A stretch of DNA of 64,000 nt from Mesorhizobium prunaredense (GCF_900156895.1 NZ_FTPD01000001.1:199327-263326), one strand, 5' to 3'. Shown: positions 16,855 through 26,887, counted from the first letter of the stretch. Notes: generated by a model from the sequence alone, not told the origin. A program made the numbers and translations.

Positions 16855-17397
16855 TTAAATAGGCTTGGCCACGGGGAATGCCACAGCGCCGGAAACAATC
16901 GATTCGGTCGGCTGTTCCGCGAGTCGACTGGAGACATCGACGACGTAGCCGGCCAGATGCGTCGCCTGCGGCCAGGTGCCGGCATCGGGCCTGACATTGC
17001 GGGCAAGGGCCGCGACGAGTGCGTCAAGGTCGTTTCGTTCCAGCGCATCGTCATAGGCGGCGGTGCGGCCATAGAACATCTTCGCCAGTTTCTTCATGCG
17101 CTTCGGCACGCCGACGTCGCCGACGCCGAGTTCCCGCAGCGAATGCTCGACATCCATGAAGAATTCGTCGATCAGCACCTGCGCCACCTCCCCGGCAACA
17201 CCGCCCTCGCCACGCAGTCGGTGCTGGAACAGGAACATGTGCAGCGACAGCATCTCGAAGCGGCCAAGCGGCGTGTCCGGGACGTTCCAGTCGGAATAAA
17301 ACACAGTTTGCCGCGCCGCTGCCACGATTTGTGCGTAAAGCGCCTCGGTGATAGCGCGGTTGGCGTGACGTTCGCGACCAAAAAGGCGCTGGAACAT
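16855..17397 (-). CDS. ubiquinol-cytochrome c chaperone family protein
   Basis: A 180-residue protein starting MFQRLFGRERHANRAITEAL at 17397. The family signature runs through QIVAAARQTVFYSDWNVPDT (about residues 25-44), RFEMLSLHMFLFQHRLRG and the helix FFMDVEHSLRELGVGDVGV. This is the bacterial relative of CBP3/UQCC1, which in mitochondria assists assembly of the cytochrome bc1 complex. No signal peptide is present, so it should act at the cytoplasmic face. It is divergent from bamE, with 115 bp for both promoters. Confidence 0.87.
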   Translation of the reverse strand: MFQRLFGRERHANRAITEALYAQIVAAARQTVFYSDWNVPDTPLGRFEMLSLHMFLFQHRLRGEGGVAGEVAQVLIDEFFMDVEHSLRELGVGDVGVPKRMKKLAKMFYGRTAAYDDALERNDLDALVAALARNVRPDAGTWPQATHLAGYVVDVSSRLAEQPTESIVSGAVAFPVAKPI

Positions 17398-17512
17398 TGA
17401 GGGTGGTCTCCCGGGGACCGTTTGTTTGAATTGGCCTTGTTGCATCGGCGAGCAAGCTGGTTTACCGGTTTTGCGGCCCAGCGCAAGTTGCGGCCAGCTA
17501 ATGGAGTTGTAG

Positions 17513-18058
17513 TTGCGCGCGCTGAAATTCAAGTCGACTTTTCTGTCCAGGTCCGCTTTGTCCAGGTCCGCCGGCGCGGTTTCGCTGCTGGTGGTTGCAT
17601 CGGCGCTGTCCGCCTGCAACTCGTCGAAAATGATCGGTGATCTCAATCCGAGCGAGACGCTGACGCAGGGCTACGTCATCGACCAGCAGGCGATCGATCT
17701 GGTGCCGGTCGGCTCGAGCCGCGAACAGGTGCTTCTGGCGCTCGGCACCCCGTCGACCAAGGCGACTTTCGACAACGAGGCCTTCTACTACATCTCACAG
17801 ACGCGCAAGCGTTACGTCGCCTTCGACAAGCCGAGGCTGGTCGACCAGAAGGTGCTGGCCGTCTATTTCGGCGAGGACGGGCGCGTTACCCAGATCGCCA
17901 ATTACGGCCTGAAGGACGGCAAAGTGTTCGACTTCATCTCGCGGACCACGCCGACCGGCGGCAAGGACCGGAACTTCCTCAGCCAGATCATCGGCGGCGC
18001 CAGCAAGCTGGCGCCCGGCCTCCCCGGCGGCGGCGGCGGCGCCTCGCCCGGCACCTGA
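17513..18058 (+). CDS. bamE: outer membrane assembly lipoprotein BamE (SmpA/OmlA family)
   Basis: A 181-residue lipoprotein starting at TTG 17513 with GGAG eleven bases upstream. The signal peptide ends in the lipobox ALSA with Cys35. The SmpA/OmlA domain follows: GYVIDQQAIDLVPVGSSREQ (about 53-72), VLLALGTPST and the DNEAFYYISQTRK strand. It belongs to the Bam complex that inserts outer-membrane beta-barrels. The C-terminal extension after residue 150 is glycine-rich and low in complexity, longer than E. coli BamE (113 residues), as is common in rhizobia. An intrinsic terminator follows 80 bp downstream. Confidence 0.9.
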   Translation: MRALKFKSTFLSRSALSRSAGAVSLLVVASALSACNSSKMIGDLNPSETLTQGYVIDQQAIDLVPVGSSREQVLLALGTPSTKATFDNEAFYYISQTRKRYVAFDKPRLVDQKVLAVYFGEDGRVTQIANYGLKDGKVFDFISRTTPTGGKDRNFLSQIIGGASKLAPGLPGGGGGASPGT

Positions 18059-18138
18059 TCCTCCTTTTCTTTGCTTCCCCTCTTTTGCTTCCCCTCTTTT
18101 GCTTCTGGGGGGAAGCAGCAACATCTCAGGCGACCGAA

Positions 18139-18167
18139 AACCCGCGGGAGCGATCCTGCGGGTTTTT
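18139..18167 (+). terminator. intrinsic terminator of bamE
   Basis: A stem of AACCCGCGGGA against TCCTGCGGGTT followed by TTTTTG. It is nearly the same hairpin as the one at 18248-18273 on the opposite strand, so the convergent bamE and hppA genes each have a copy. Confidence 0.85.
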
Positions 18168-18247
18168 GTTTTCCTCAGACCATTTCAACGCGAACCTGGA
18201 CCCGTCACGGACGTCATTGCCCCGACGCTGAATGTCCAAAATTGAAC

Positions 18248-18273
18248 AACCCGCGGGATCGCTCCCGCGGGTT
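18248..18273 (-). terminator. hairpin at the 3' side of hppA
   Basis: AACCCGCGGGA pairs with TCCCGCGGGTT in a perfect stem with a short loop, 37 bp beyond the hppA stop. The leftward continuation is only weakly T-rich (GTTCAATTT), so termination efficiency may be moderate. Confidence 0.7.
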
Positions 18274-18309
18274 CGGTTGTGGATTTCGGCCCCGGAAGGC
18301 CGAGCGGCC

Positions 18310-20451
18310 TCAGCCGTGCGCGAGCACGGCCAGCAGCAGCAGGGCGACGATGTTGGTGATCTTGATCGCCGGGTTGACTGCCGGACCGGCGGTGTCCTTG
18401 TAGGGATCGCCGACCGTGTCGCCGGTCACCGAGGCCTTGTGCGCCTCGGAGCCCTTGAGATGCTTGACGCCGTCCTTGTCGGTAAAGCCGTCCTCGAACG
18501 ATTTCTTCGCATTGTCCCAGGCGCCGCCGCCAGAGGTCATCGAGATGGCGACGAACAGGCCGTTGACGATGACGCCGAGCAGCGAGGCGCCAAGTGCTGC
18601 AAAGGCGGACGCCTTCGAGCCCGAAATCAGCAGCACGCCGAAATAGACGACCAGCGGTGCCAGCACCGGCAGCAGCGACGGAATGATCATTTCCCGGATC
18701 GCCGCCTTGGTCAGAAGATCGACGGCACGCGCATAGTTCGGCTTCGAGGTGCCGGCCATGATGCCCGGATCCTCGCGGAACTGCTTGCGCACCTCCTCGA
18801 CGATGGCGCCCGCCGCACGGCCGACAGCCGTCATGGCGATGCCGCCGAACAGATACGGAATCAGACCGCCGAAGATCAGACCGGCGACGACATAAGGGTT
18901 GGAGAGGTCGAAAGAGACTTCGCCCATGCCCTGGAAGTAAGGGTACTTGTCGCCATTGGCGGCAAAGAACTTCAGGTCGTTGGAGTAGGCCGCAAACAGC
19001 ACCAGCGCGCCGAGGCCGGCCGAACCGATGGCGTAACCCTTGGTCACCGCCTTGGTGGTGTTGCCGACGGCGTCGAGCGCATCGGTCGACTGGCGCACTT
19101 CCTTGGGCAAGCCGGCCATTTCGGCAATACCGCCGGCATTGTCGGTGACCGGGCCGAAGGCGTCGAGCGCAACGATCATGCCGGCAAGGCCGAGCATCGT
19201 GGTGACTGCGATCGCCGTGCCGTAGAGGCCGGCGAGCTGGTAGGTCGATATGATGCCGCCGACGATGACGATCGCCGGAAGTGCCGTTGATTCCAGCGAG
19301 ACCGCAAGGCCCTGGATGACGTTGGTGCCGTGACCGGTAACCGAAGCCTGGGCGATGGAGTTCACCGGGCGCTTGTCGGTGCCGGTATAATATTCGGTGA
19401 TCACCACGATGAGGCCGGTCACCGCGAGACCGATCAGGCCGCAGATGAACAGGTTCGTGCCCGTGATGGCCATGCCGGCGACCGTGCCGATCTCGCCCCA
19501 GCCCAGCGTTGCCGAGGTGGCGATGCCGAGGCCGACGATCGACAGCAGGCCGGTGACGATCAGGCCCCTATAGAGCGCGCCCATGATCGAGCCGTTGGAG
19601 CCGAGCTTGACGAAGAAGGTGCCGACGATGGAGGTCAGGATGCAGGCGCCGCAGATGGCCAGCGGATAGAGCATCGTGGCGCTGAGAACGGCGGTGCCGC
19701 CGAAGAAGATGGCGGCGAGGACCATGGTGGCGACCACGGTCACCGCATAGGTCTCGAACAGGTCGGCGGCCATGCCGGCGCAGTCGCCGACATTGTCGCC
19801 GACATTATCGGCGATGGTGGCCGGGTTGCGCGGATCGTCTTCGGGAATGCCGGCTTCGACCTTGCCGACGAGATCGCCGCCGACGTCGGCGCCCTTGGTG
19901 AAGATGCCGCCGCCGAGTCGGGCGAAGATCGAGATCAGCGAGGCGCCGAAGCCGAGCGAAACCAGCGAGTCGATGACGACGCGGTCGTTAGGCTGGAGGC
20001 CCATGAATTGGGTGAGGATCAGGTAGTAGATCGAGACGCCGAGCAGGGCCAGGCCAGCGACCAGCATGCCGGTGATGGCGCCCGACTTGAAGGCGATCTC
20101 GAGGCCGGCTGCGAGGCTGTTGGAAGCCGCCTGCGCGGTGCGGACATTGGCGCGCACCGAGACGTGCATGCCGATGAATCCGGCTGCGCCCGACAGAACG
20201 GCGCCGATCAGGAAGCCGATGGCGGCGGTGATCGAAAGCAGCCACCAGGCGAGCAGCAGGACCACGACGCCGACGATCGCGATGGTGGTGTACTGGCGCG
20301 CCAGATAGGCCTGGGCGCCTTCGCGGATGGCCGCGGAAATTTCCTGCATGCGTGCATTGCCCTGATCGGCCGCGAGGACCGATTTTGTCGCCCAGATGGC
20401 GTAAAGGACTGAAAGCAGACCGCAGGCGATGACAGCTAAAATTATGGTCAT
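18310..20451 (-). CDS. hppA: K+-insensitive membrane-bound pyrophosphatase (proton pump)
   Basis: A 713-residue polytopic enzyme with about 16 helices that hydrolyses pyrophosphate and pumps protons outward or into acidocalcisomes. The start at 20451 gives [20 protein letters not shown] as helix 1; an upstream open stretch is not coding-like. The catalytic signature [20 protein letters not shown] is intact. The motif [10 protein letters not shown] has Lys where potassium-dependent enzymes have Ala, marking the potassium-independent subclass. The gene stands alone between terminator-like hairpins, with a 34-bp perfect palindrome 57 bp upstream of the start. Confidence 0.96.
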   Translation of the reverse strand: MTIILAVIACGLLSVLYAIWATKSVLAADQGNARMQEISAAIREGAQAYLARQYTTIAIVGVVVLLLAWWLLSITAAIGFLIGAVLSGAAGFIGMHVSVRANVRTAQAASNSLAAGLEIAFKSGAITGMLVAGLALLGVSIYYLILTQFMGLQPNDRVVIDSLVSLGFGASLISIFARLGGGIFTKGADVGGDLVGKVEAGIPEDDPRNPATIADNVGDNVGDCAGMAADLFETYAVTVVATMVLAAIFFGGTAVLSATMLYPLAICGACILTSIVGTFFVKLGSNGSIMGALYRGLIVTGLLSIVGLGIATSATLGWGEIGTVAGMAITGTNLFICGLIGLAVTGLIVVITEYYTGTDKRPVNSIAQASVTGHGTNVIQGLAVSLESTALPAIVIVGGIISTYQLAGLYGTAIAVTTMLGLAGMIVALDAFGPVTDNAGGIAEMAGLPKEVRQSTDALDAVGNTTKAVTKGYAIGSAGLGALVLFAAYSNDLKFFAANGDKYPYFQGMGEVSFDLSNPYVVAGLIFGGLIPYLFGGIAMTAVGRAAGAIVEEVRKQFREDPGIMAGTSKPNYARAVDLLTKAAIREMIIPSLLPVLAPLVVYFGVLLISGSKASAFAALGASLLGVIVNGLFVAISMTSGGGAWDNAKKSFEDGFTDKDGVKHLKGSEAHKASVTGDTVGDPYKDTAGPAVNPAIKITNIVALLLLAVLAHG

Positions 20452-20507
20452 TGCCGGATTTTCCTCGATTGATGACCCAAAAGAACCCCTCCCTGGGCCG
20501 TTGAGAC

Positions 20508-20541
20508 GGGGAGCGGATTCCGCGCGCGGAATCCGCTCCCC
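20508..20541. repeat. perfect 34-bp palindrome upstream of hppA
   Basis: The 34 bases read identically on both strands: a GGGGAGCGGATTCCGC arm, a central GC, and the exact complement. It lies 57 bp before the hppA start, in the probable leader or promoter. No T-run follows, so it is not a plain terminator. It may be a protein-binding palindrome or an RNA hairpin in the hppA 5' leader. Confidence 0.8.
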
Positions 20542-20726
20542 TCGCATCGGCTTATGCGAAACAGGGGTGCGAACGTCAAGATATTGTTCGGTTTTTGCCC
20601 GGCTTTCGCCCAAAAGCCTCTCGGTAGAGCCGCTCTTTCACTTCAGTCCCCCGGCCGGGTCATGGAAATCGCTGTCGGAATCCATTTCTGCCGAGATGAG
20701 CGAAGGCGATATCTGAGTTTTGTCGA

Positions 20727-21491
20727 CTACGCCGTCTCCTGCCCCATGCGGCGTGCCGTGTAGCGCTCGATCGTCGACAGCCCGTCATAGATCAGCACAG
20801 CAAGGGCGGCGACGATCAGGCCGCCCTGCAGGACGAAGGCGAGATTGTTGGACAACAGACCGGCGATGATCACCTCGCCGAGCGTCCTGGCCGCCACGGT
20901 CGAGCCGATCGTCGCGGTGGCGAGGCTGATGACCACCGAAAGCCGGATACCGCCGAGAATGATCGGCGCGCTGAGCGGCAGCTCGACCTTGACCAGCCTT
21001 TGCCAACCGGTCATGCCGGCGCCGCGCGCCGCCTCGACCACATTGGCCGGCAGCGTCGTCAGCCCGGTCAGCGCGTTCTCGAAGATCGGCAGCAGGCCAT
21101 AGAGAAACAGCGCGATCAGTGTCGGCTTCTCGCCGAAGCCGACGGCCGGCACGGCCAGCGCCAGCACCGCCACCGGCGGAAAGGTCTGGCCGATGTTGAC
21201 CAGGCTGCGCGACAGCGGCAGGAATTCGACGCCCGCCGGCCGAGTGACCAGGATGGCGAGCGCCACGGCAACGATGGTTGCCGCCACCGTCGCGATCAGC
21301 ACGGTCCTCAGGTGCAGCAGCGTCAGCGTCAACAGGCTGCCCTGGTTGTAGATTGCCGGCGCGTTGCTCTCGGTCAGCGGCTTCAGCAGCGGCTCGAACC
21401 AACCCGGATTGGTCACGAACGCAATGAGCAGCACCACCAGGGCAAGCCTGAGCAACGACGGAAGCCAGGCTTTTACACCGGCCTCTTTCAT
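20727..21491 (-). CDS. yehW: ABC transporter permease, osmoprotectant/betaine type (YehW-like)
   Basis: A 254-residue inner-membrane permease with about six helices and the binding-protein-dependent transport motif EAARGAGMTGWQRLVKVELP (about residues 151-170), which docks the ATPase. Its family is the ProW/OpuCB group for betaine-like solutes. It overlaps the upstream ATPase gene by four bases and ends a four-gene operon (SBP, permease, ATPase, permease) in the same order as yehZYXW. The symbol is given by that synteny and size match. Substrate is not proven. Confidence 0.82.
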   Translation of the reverse strand: MKEAGVKAWLPSLLRLALVVLLIAFVTNPGWFEPLLKPLTESNAPAIYNQGSLLTLTLLHLRTVLIATVAATIVAVALAILVTRPAGVEFLPLSRSLVNIGQTFPPVAVLALAVPAVGFGEKPTLIALFLYGLLPIFENALTGLTTLPANVVEAARGAGMTGWQRLVKVELPLSAPIILGGIRLSVVISLATATIGSTVAARTLGEVIIAGLLSNNLAFVLQGGLIVAALAVLIYDGLSTIERYTARRMGQETA

Positions 21492-22426
21492 GTCGGCCTC
21501 GCCGCGCGTTTCACCAGCCCGTCCACGGTCACGCGGCCGAGCGGCTTGCCGTCGGCGCCTGTCACCGGCAGCGCCGGGCGTCCCGACCAGAGGAGTTCGG
21601 CCAGGGCATCGCGCTGGCTGGTGTCGGCGGGGATCGCCTCGCCTTCGGCGGCGCCCGTCTCCACGGCGTCGCGCACCCGACCGAGCGACAGCAGCCTGAA
21701 CGGTTTTTCGCTGGCGCCGACCAGGGTCTCGACGAAGGCGCTGGCCGGCTTCGCCAGGATCTCGGCGGGCCTGGCATATTGCACCAGCTTGCCGGCATCC
21801 ATCACCGCGATCTTGTCGCCCATATGCACTGCCTCTTCCATGTCATGGGTGACGAGGATGATGGTGGTGCCGAAGCGCTTCTGGATCGCCAAAAGGTCCT
21901 CCTGCGCCTTGTTGCGGATGATCGGGTCGAGCGCGCCGAAAGGCTCGTCCATCAACAGCACGTTCGGCTCCGCGGCAAGCGCCCTGGCGACGCCGACGCG
22001 CTGTTGCTGGCCGCCGGAGAGCTCGTGCGGATAGCGTGGCCCGAACGCTTGGGGATCGAGCTGGTAGAGCGTCATCAACTCGTCGACGCGGCGCTTGATG
22101 CGGGCCGCGTCCCAGCCGAGCAGCACTGGCACGGTGGCGATGTTCTGCGCCACCGTGCGATGCGGAAACAGCCCATGGCCCTGGATGGCGTAGCCGATGC
22201 TGCGGCGCAGTTCGTAGCCGGGCAGCGAGCGGTTGTCGGCACCGTCGAGCCTGATCACACCGGCGGTCGGCTCGACCAGCCGGTTGATCATGCGCAGCAG
22301 CGTCGTCTTGCCGGAGCCGGAGGTGCCGACGATGACGGCGATGGTGCGCGGCTCGATCACCATCGACACGTCGTCGACGACGGTCGTCGCGTCATAGCGC
22401 TTGCTAATGCCTTCGATCTCGATCAT
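21488..22426 (-). CDS. yehX: ABC transporter ATP-binding protein with CBS-like tail (YehX-like)
   Basis: A 312-residue ATPase starting MIEIEGISKRYDATTVVDDV at 22426. Walker A is GTSGSGKTT (about residues 34-42), the Q-loop is YAIQGHGLFPH, the signature LSGGQQQRVGVARAL (about 132-146) and Walker B NVLLMDEPFGALD, followed by the switch His in VTHDMEE. After residue 240 a single CBS-like tail (ALPVTGADGKPLGRVTVDGL) resembles the regulatory domain of ProV/OpuCA-type importers. It overlaps both neighbours by four bases. The in-frame open stretch upstream to 23125 is only the antisense-frame shadow of the permease gene. Confidence 0.88.
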   Translation of the reverse strand: MIEIEGISKRYDATTVVDDVSMVIEPRTIAVIVGTSGSGKTTLLRMINRLVEPTAGVIRLDGADNRSLPGYELRRSIGYAIQGHGLFPHRTVAQNIATVPVLLGWDAARIKRRVDELMTLYQLDPQAFGPRYPHELSGGQQQRVGVARALAAEPNVLLMDEPFGALDPIIRNKAQEDLLAIQKRFGTTIILVTHDMEEAVHMGDKIAVMDAGKLVQYARPAEILAKPASAFVETLVGASEKPFRLLSLGRVRDAVETGAAEGEAIPADTSQRDALAELLWSGRPALPVTGADGKPLGRVTVDGLVKRAARPT

Positions 22427-23589
22427 GCCGGTTGTGCCTCGCGTCGCCTGGTGGAGGTCATTTCGATCACCGCGTCGAGGATGATGGCGGCAGCAAAGGC
22501 CAGAGCCACCGTCGGCACGGCGCCGAGCAGAACCAGGTCCATCGCCGTCTGGCCGACGCCCTGGAACACGAACACGCCAAAACCGCCACCGCCGATCAGC
22601 GCGGCAATGGTGGCAAGGCCGATGTTCTGGACCAGCACGATGCGGATGCCGGTGAGGATCACCGGGAAGGCCAGTGGAAACTCGACGCTGAACAGGCGCT
22701 GGCGCTCGGTCATGCCCATGCCGCGTGCGGCATCGTTGGCGGCGCGCGGAACGCCGGCAAGACCGACCACGGTGTTGGCCACCACCGGCAGCAGCGAATA
22801 GAGGAACAGGGCGACGAAGGCGGGCGCGGTGCCGATGCCGCGAACGCCGAGGGAGGCCGCGCCGGGCACGTGCGTGGCGACCCAGCCGAGCGGCGCGATC
22901 AACAGGCCGAACAGCGCGATCGAGGGAATGGTCTGGATGATGTTCAGCACGTTGAGCACGCCGGCCCGCAATTTTTCGACGCGGTGGCAGAGGATGCCAA
23001 GCGGCAGGCCTGCTATCACCGCCGCCGCCAGCGAGCCCAGCGCCAGCGTCACATGCTTGGAGCCTTCGGCCCAAAAACTGTCGGCACGGTTGGCATATTC
23101 CTTGAGGATCGACAGACTGTTCCAACTGCCCGAGACGAGCAGCATGCCGATCGCCGCTGCCGTGACGACGAGCACGGCGATCCGCGCCGATGGCGACAGG
23201 TTCAGCCTCGTCAGCCCATCGGCGAGCAAAAGCGTAAAGGCGAAGATGAGCAGCCAGAAACCCGAAGCCGGCGAGATGCGGGCGAAGCTATTGCCCTCAG
23301 GCGTCAGGAAGCCGCCGGCGACGCCGATCAGCAGCGCCAGTGCCGCAAGCGCGACCACGCTGGCGGCAAGGCGCAGGATGAGTGGCGTTTTCAGCAAGGC
23401 GACGACCGCCGCGACGACGACGACTGCAAGCAGCAGCGGCCCCAGCGTCGGCGGCAGCGCTTCAAGAATCGAGCGCGCCTCGCCTGGCACGATGCGATTG
23501 GCGCGCAAGGTGGCAAAGGGCGCCGCGAAGGCGGCATAGGCAACGATCGCGGCGATGACCACGCCGAGCTTGTCGAAGCGGGTGGTCAT
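22423..23589 (-). CDS. yehY: ABC transporter permease, long form (YehY-like)
   Basis: A 388-residue permease, longer than its partner because of an extra N-terminal hydrophobic region of about five helices (residues 10-160) before the standard six-helix core. The core carries DAARGMGMTERQRLFSVEFP (about 280-299), the coupling loop for the ATPase. This two-part build is that of E. coli YehY (385 residues). It starts 39 bp after the binding-protein gene's stop and overlaps the ATPase start by four bases. The first segment may be a separate regulatory membrane domain. Confidence 0.85.
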   Translation of the reverse strand: MTTRFDKLGVVIAAIVAYAAFAAPFATLRANRIVPGEARSILEALPPTLGPLLLAVVVVAAVVALLKTPLILRLAASVVALAALALLIGVAGGFLTPEGNSFARISPASGFWLLIFAFTLLLADGLTRLNLSPSARIAVLVVTAAAIGMLLVSGSWNSLSILKEYANRADSFWAEGSKHVTLALGSLAAAVIAGLPLGILCHRVEKLRAGVLNVLNIIQTIPSIALFGLLIAPLGWVATHVPGAASLGVRGIGTAPAFVALFLYSLLPVVANTVVGLAGVPRAANDAARGMGMTERQRLFSVEFPLAFPVILTGIRIVLVQNIGLATIAALIGGGGFGVFVFQGVGQTAMDLVLLGAVPTVALAFAAAIILDAVIEMTSTRRREAQPA

Positions 23590-23627
23590 GGCGCGCCTCG
23601 CACCGGCGTCACGATTTCAGGAACGGC

Positions 23628-24539
23628 CTACTTCAAAAACCCGTTCTTCTTCAAAAAGTCTTCGGCGACGCCCTTGACCGGCTCGCCGCCGACCTGGACG
23701 CGGCCGTTCAGTTCCTGCAGGGTGACGAGGTCGAGCTTGGCGAAGACCGGCTTCAGCAGCGTCTCGATTTCGGGATGCTGCTTCAGCACCGCCTCGCGGA
23801 TGATCGGCGCCGGCTGGTAGACCGGCTGCACGCCCTTGTCGTCTTCGAGCACGACCAGGCCGGACGGCGCGATGCCGCCGTCGGTGCCGTAGACCATGGC
23901 GGCATTGGCGCCGTTGGTCTGGTTCGCCGCAGCGGCGATGGTCGCCGCCGTATCGCCGCCGGAGAGCGTGATCAGCTGGTCCGGCTCAAGCGTGAAGCCA
24001 TAGGTGGTCTGGAAGGCCGGCAGCGCGGCAGCCGAATTGACGAATTCGGCCGAGGCCGCCAGCACCACCTGGCCGCCGCCGGAGACATATTTGCCGAAGT
24101 CGGACAGCGTCGCCAGCTTGTTGGTCTCGGCGACATCCTTGCGCAGCGCAATCGCCCAGGTGTTGTTGGCCGGCGACGGCGACAGCCAGACGATCTTGTT
24201 GGCGTCGTAGTCCAGCTTCTTGGCCGTTTCATAGCCCTTGGCGGCATCCTTCCACACCGGATCGTCGGCCTTTTCGAAGAAGAAGGCCGCATTGCCGGTG
24301 TATTCCGGATAGATGTCGATCTCGCCGGCGGTGATCGCCTTGCGCACCACAGGGGTGCCGCCGAGCTGGATGCGGTCGGTGGTCTGGATGTTGTTGGCGT
24401 TCAGCACCAGCTGGATGATGTTACCGAGCACGCCGCCTTCGGTGTCGATCTTCGACGACACGACCACCTGAGCGTTCGCCGAGGCTGCGGCGATGCCGAG
24501 CGCCAGTGCCGCGCCGGCCAGAACCTTGACTGAAAACAT
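23628..24539 (-). CDS. osmF: osmoprotectant-type substrate-binding protein (OsmF/YehZ-like)
   Basis: A 303-residue periplasmic protein with a Sec signal cut near SANAQ (about residue 23). The mature part has the OpuAC-type fold: SSKIDTEGGVLGNIIQLVLN (about 28-47), IDIYPEYTGNAAFFF (about 74-88) and the closing VYQPAPIIREAVL region. Aromatic residues for a quaternary-amine cage are plausible (Tyr in PEYTG, Trp in NNTWAIALR) but were not modelled. It heads a betaine-type importer operon, so it probably collects glycine betaine or a related compatible solute, which links it to osmotic or stationary-phase stress. Confidence 0.87.
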   Translation of the reverse strand: MFSVKVLAGAALALGIAAASANAQVVVSSKIDTEGGVLGNIIQLVLNANNIQTTDRIQLGGTPVVRKAITAGEIDIYPEYTGNAAFFFEKADDPVWKDAAKGYETAKKLDYDANKIVWLSPSPANNTWAIALRKDVAETNKLATLSDFGKYVSGGGQVVLAASAEFVNSAAALPAFQTTYGFTLEPDQLITLSGGDTAATIAAAANQTNGANAAMVYGTDGGIAPSGLVVLEDDKGVQPVYQPAPIIREAVLKQHPEIETLLKPVFAKLDLVTLQELNGRVQVGGEPVKGVAEDFLKKNGFLK

Positions 24540-24684
24540 TTCAAAAATCCCTTGCTGAGAACCGGATTACGGCTGCCGCATATGAGCATGGCTTCAATGC
24601 CCCGTCGGGGCACACGGTTTCATAAGAAGGGGGATGGGGGCAATAATTTTGTTCGGATGCCGGTGAATCCGCGGCTGTCACATG

Positions 24685-25899
24685 TCAGCTGGTCGGCCGC
24701 GCGGTCATCTTCAGCACGCCCAGCGCCACGAAGCACAGCACTGTCACCGGGAAGATGATCCAGTTCAGCATCTCCCAGCCCCAGGCGTTGTAGACCGCGC
24801 CCGACATCAGCGAGGCGAAGGCGACGGAGCCGAACAGGACGAAATCGTGAAAACCCTGGACCTTGGCCTTTTCGGATGGCCGGTAGCTGTCGGCGACCAT
24901 GGCGGTGGCGCCGATGAAGCCGAAATTCCAGCCAAGGCCGAGCAGGATCAGCGCCGTCCAGAACTGCCACAGGGCCAGGCCCGACAGCGCCACCACGGCG
25001 CAGCCGATCAGCAGCACAAGGCCGGTTGCGACGATCCGTTCGGCGCCGAAGCGATAAATCAGCGAGCCGGTAAAGAAGCTCGGCGCGAACATCGCCATGA
25101 CATGCCAGGAAATGCCAAGCGTGGCGTCGTCCGTTGACAGGCCGCAGCCGACCATGGCGAGCGGCGCGCCGGTCATGACGAAGCTCATCAGCGCATAGCT
25201 GCCGACGGCACAAAACAGCGCCGCAACGAAACGCGGCCTGGTGACGATCTCGGCGAGCGGCCGCGCGTCGCTGTCGGCGATTTCCGCTTTGCCCGTCGCC
25301 TTGGCCGGGATGCGCAGCAACGACAGGATGGCAGCGCCAACCGCCGCCAGCACCAGGATGGAGGCAAACGAGCCGGCAAACATCACCGGCGCAAACAATT
25401 CGCGGGTGAAGATGACGATCTGCGGCCCAAGGATGGCGGTGACGATGCCGCCGGCCAGCACGAAGGAGATGGCGCGCGCCTTGAATTCAGGCGGCGCGTT
25501 GTCGGCGGCGGCGAAGCGGAATTGCTGGACAAAGGCGCCGCCGATGCCGATCACCAGCAGGCCGAAGGCGAACAGCCAAAAGCTGGCCTGGAACAGCGCC
25601 AGCGTGGCGACCAGACCGCCGAGCGCGGTGACGATCGTGCCGGTCATGAAGCCGTCGCGCTGGCCGAGCCAGCGGATGATGGCTGCGGCCGGCAGGGCGC
25701 CGAGCGCCACGCCGACGTTGAAGCCGGTGATCGGCGCCGTCGCCAGCGACTTGTCGGTTCCGAGCAGATAGTGCCCGGCCAACCCACCCACGGAAATGGC
25801 GATGGGTGCTGCCGAGCCGATGATCGCCTGCGAAGCGGCAAGGATGAGCGCCGTGCGGCGCGCTTCCCTGCCGGCCTCAGCGATATGGATGGCCGTCAT
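24685..25899 (-). CDS. major facilitator superfamily transporter
   Basis: A 404-residue protein with twelve predicted helices. The start ATG at 25899 overlaps the nusB stop (ATGA), so it is translated as the last gene of the ribH-nusB unit. The loop after helix 2 reads [13 protein letters not shown], a loose form of the MFS motif, and a long central loop near residues 200-220 separates the two six-helix halves. I cannot assign a substrate. It resembles sugar/drug permease-like MFS proteins that are often found at this place in rhizobial genomes. Confidence 0.85.
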   Translation of the reverse strand: MTAIHIAEAGREARRTALILAASQAIIGSAAPIAISVGGLAGHYLLGTDKSLATAPITGFNVGVALGALPAAAIIRWLGQRDGFMTGTIVTALGGLVATLALFQASFWLFAFGLLVIGIGGAFVQQFRFAAADNAPPEFKARAISFVLAGGIVTAILGPQIVIFTRELFAPVMFAGSFASILVLAAVGAAILSLLRIPAKATGKAEIADSDARPLAEIVTRPRFVAALFCAVGSYALMSFVMTGAPLAMVGCGLSTDDATLGISWHVMAMFAPSFFTGSLIYRFGAERIVATGLVLLIGCAVVALSGLALWQFWTALILLGLGWNFGFIGATAMVADSYRPSEKAKVQGFHDFVLFGSVAFASLMSGAVYNAWGWEMLNWIIFPVTVLCFVALGVLKMTARPTS

Positions 25900-26396
25900 G
25901 AAGCGTCCTTGCCACGCCCTTCGCCGCGCACCCGGCGCGACACGCGATCGAGCACCGCGTTGACCAGCTTCGGCTCGTCTTCTTCGTAGAACGCCTTGGC
26001 GATATCGACATATTCCGAGACGATGACAGCCACCGGCACGTCCTCGCGCTTCATCAGCTCGTAGACGCCGGCGCGTAATATGGCGCGCAGCGTCGAATCG
26101 AGCCTGGACAACGGCCAGTCCTCGGTCAGCGCCTGGCGGATGATCGGATCGATGGTCTTCTGGTTCTCGACGACGCCGGTCAGGATGGCGCGAAACCATT
26201 GCGCGTCGGCTTCGCGATAGAGCGCGCCGTCGACTTCCTTGCCGAGCCTGAACGCCTCGTATTCGGCGGTGATCTCGAAGACGCCGCTGCCGGCCACATC
26301 CATCTGGTAGAGCGCCTGCACGGCGGCCAGACGGGCAGCACCGCGCTTGTTGGCGTGGCGCACCGCGGGCTGGCCGGGCGATGCGGGTTCGCTCAC
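25896..26396 (-). CDS. nusB: transcription antitermination factor NusB
   Basis: A 166-residue all-helical RNA-binding protein that works with NusE, NusA and NusG at boxA sites in rRNA operons. The N-terminal [21 protein letters not shown] (arginine-rich helix, about residues 14-33) and the C-terminal [21 protein letters not shown] and [10 protein letters not shown] match the family. Its start overlaps the ribH stop by four bases and its stop overlaps the MFS start, so the three are co-translated. ribH-nusB adjacency is standard in proteobacteria. Confidence 0.95.
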   Translation of the reverse strand: MSEPASPGQPAVRHANKRGAARLAAVQALYQMDVAGSGVFEITAEYEAFRLGKEVDGALYREADAQWFRAILTGVVENQKTIDPIIRQALTEDWPLSRLDSTLRAILRAGVYELMKREDVPVAVIVSEYVDIAKAFYEEDEPKLVNAVLDRVSRRVRGEGRGKDAS

Positions 26397-26887
26397 GATC
26401 GCTCTCCCAACTGTTGCTTGAGGGCGATCATGGTCAGCGCCGCACGCGCCGCAAAGCCGCCCTTGTCGCCTTCCGAACGCCTGGCCCGCGTCCAGGCCTG
26501 CTCGTCGTTTTCGGTGGTCAGGATGCCGTTGCCGATGCAGACCGCTTCCTGGACGGACAGGTCCATCAGGGCACGGCTCGATTCATTGGCGACGATGTCG
26601 AAATGATAGGTGTCGCCGCGCACGATGGTGCCGAGGGCGACAAAGCCGTCATAGTTCGGCCCGCCTTCGGCGGCGCCGTCGAGGGCGAAGGAAATCACTG
26701 CGGGAATTTCGAGCGAGCCCGGAACGGTGACGACGTCGTATGTCGCGCCTGCTTCCTCGAGCGCGCTTGTCGCGCCTTCGAGCAGCGCGTCGGCAAGGTC
26801 GTCATGGAAGCGTGCCTCGATGACAAGAAGGTGGGCCTTCTTCTTCGGGCGAATGAACGCTTTGCCGTGTTGGGATGTGCCAGCCAT
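26393..26887 (-). CDS. ribH: 6,7-dimethyl-8-ribityllumazine synthase
   Basis: A 164-residue enzyme for the penultimate riboflavin step, starting [20 protein letters not shown] at 26887. The family motifs are the VPGSLEIP segment (about residues 56-63), [19 protein letters not shown] (about 84-102) with the catalytic His, and [12 protein letters not shown]. It forms 5-mers or 60-mers in other organisms. The gene is separated from ribE and ribD by an inserted parDE toxin-antitoxin pair, which breaks the usual ribD-ribE-ribH spacing. Confidence 0.95.
   Translation of the reverse strand: MAGTSQHGKAFIRPKKKAHLLVIEARFHDDLADALLEGATSALEEAGATYDVVTVPGSLEIPAVISFALDGAAEGGPNYDGFVALGTIVRGDTYHFDIVANESSRALMDLSVQEAVCIGNGILTTENDEQAWTRARRSEGDKGGFAARAALTMIALKQQLGERS

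Noticed and set aside
18232..20412. Two long plus-strand frames (352 and 360 codons) opposite hppA
   Set aside because: Both are low-complexity Arg/Gly/Asp-rich mirrors of the pyrophosphatase gene.
21488..23125. 545-codon frame that could look like a permease-ATPase fusion
   Set aside because: The first 230 codons are an out-of-frame reading of the permease at 22423; the ATPase has a proper start at 22426 with a four-base overlap.
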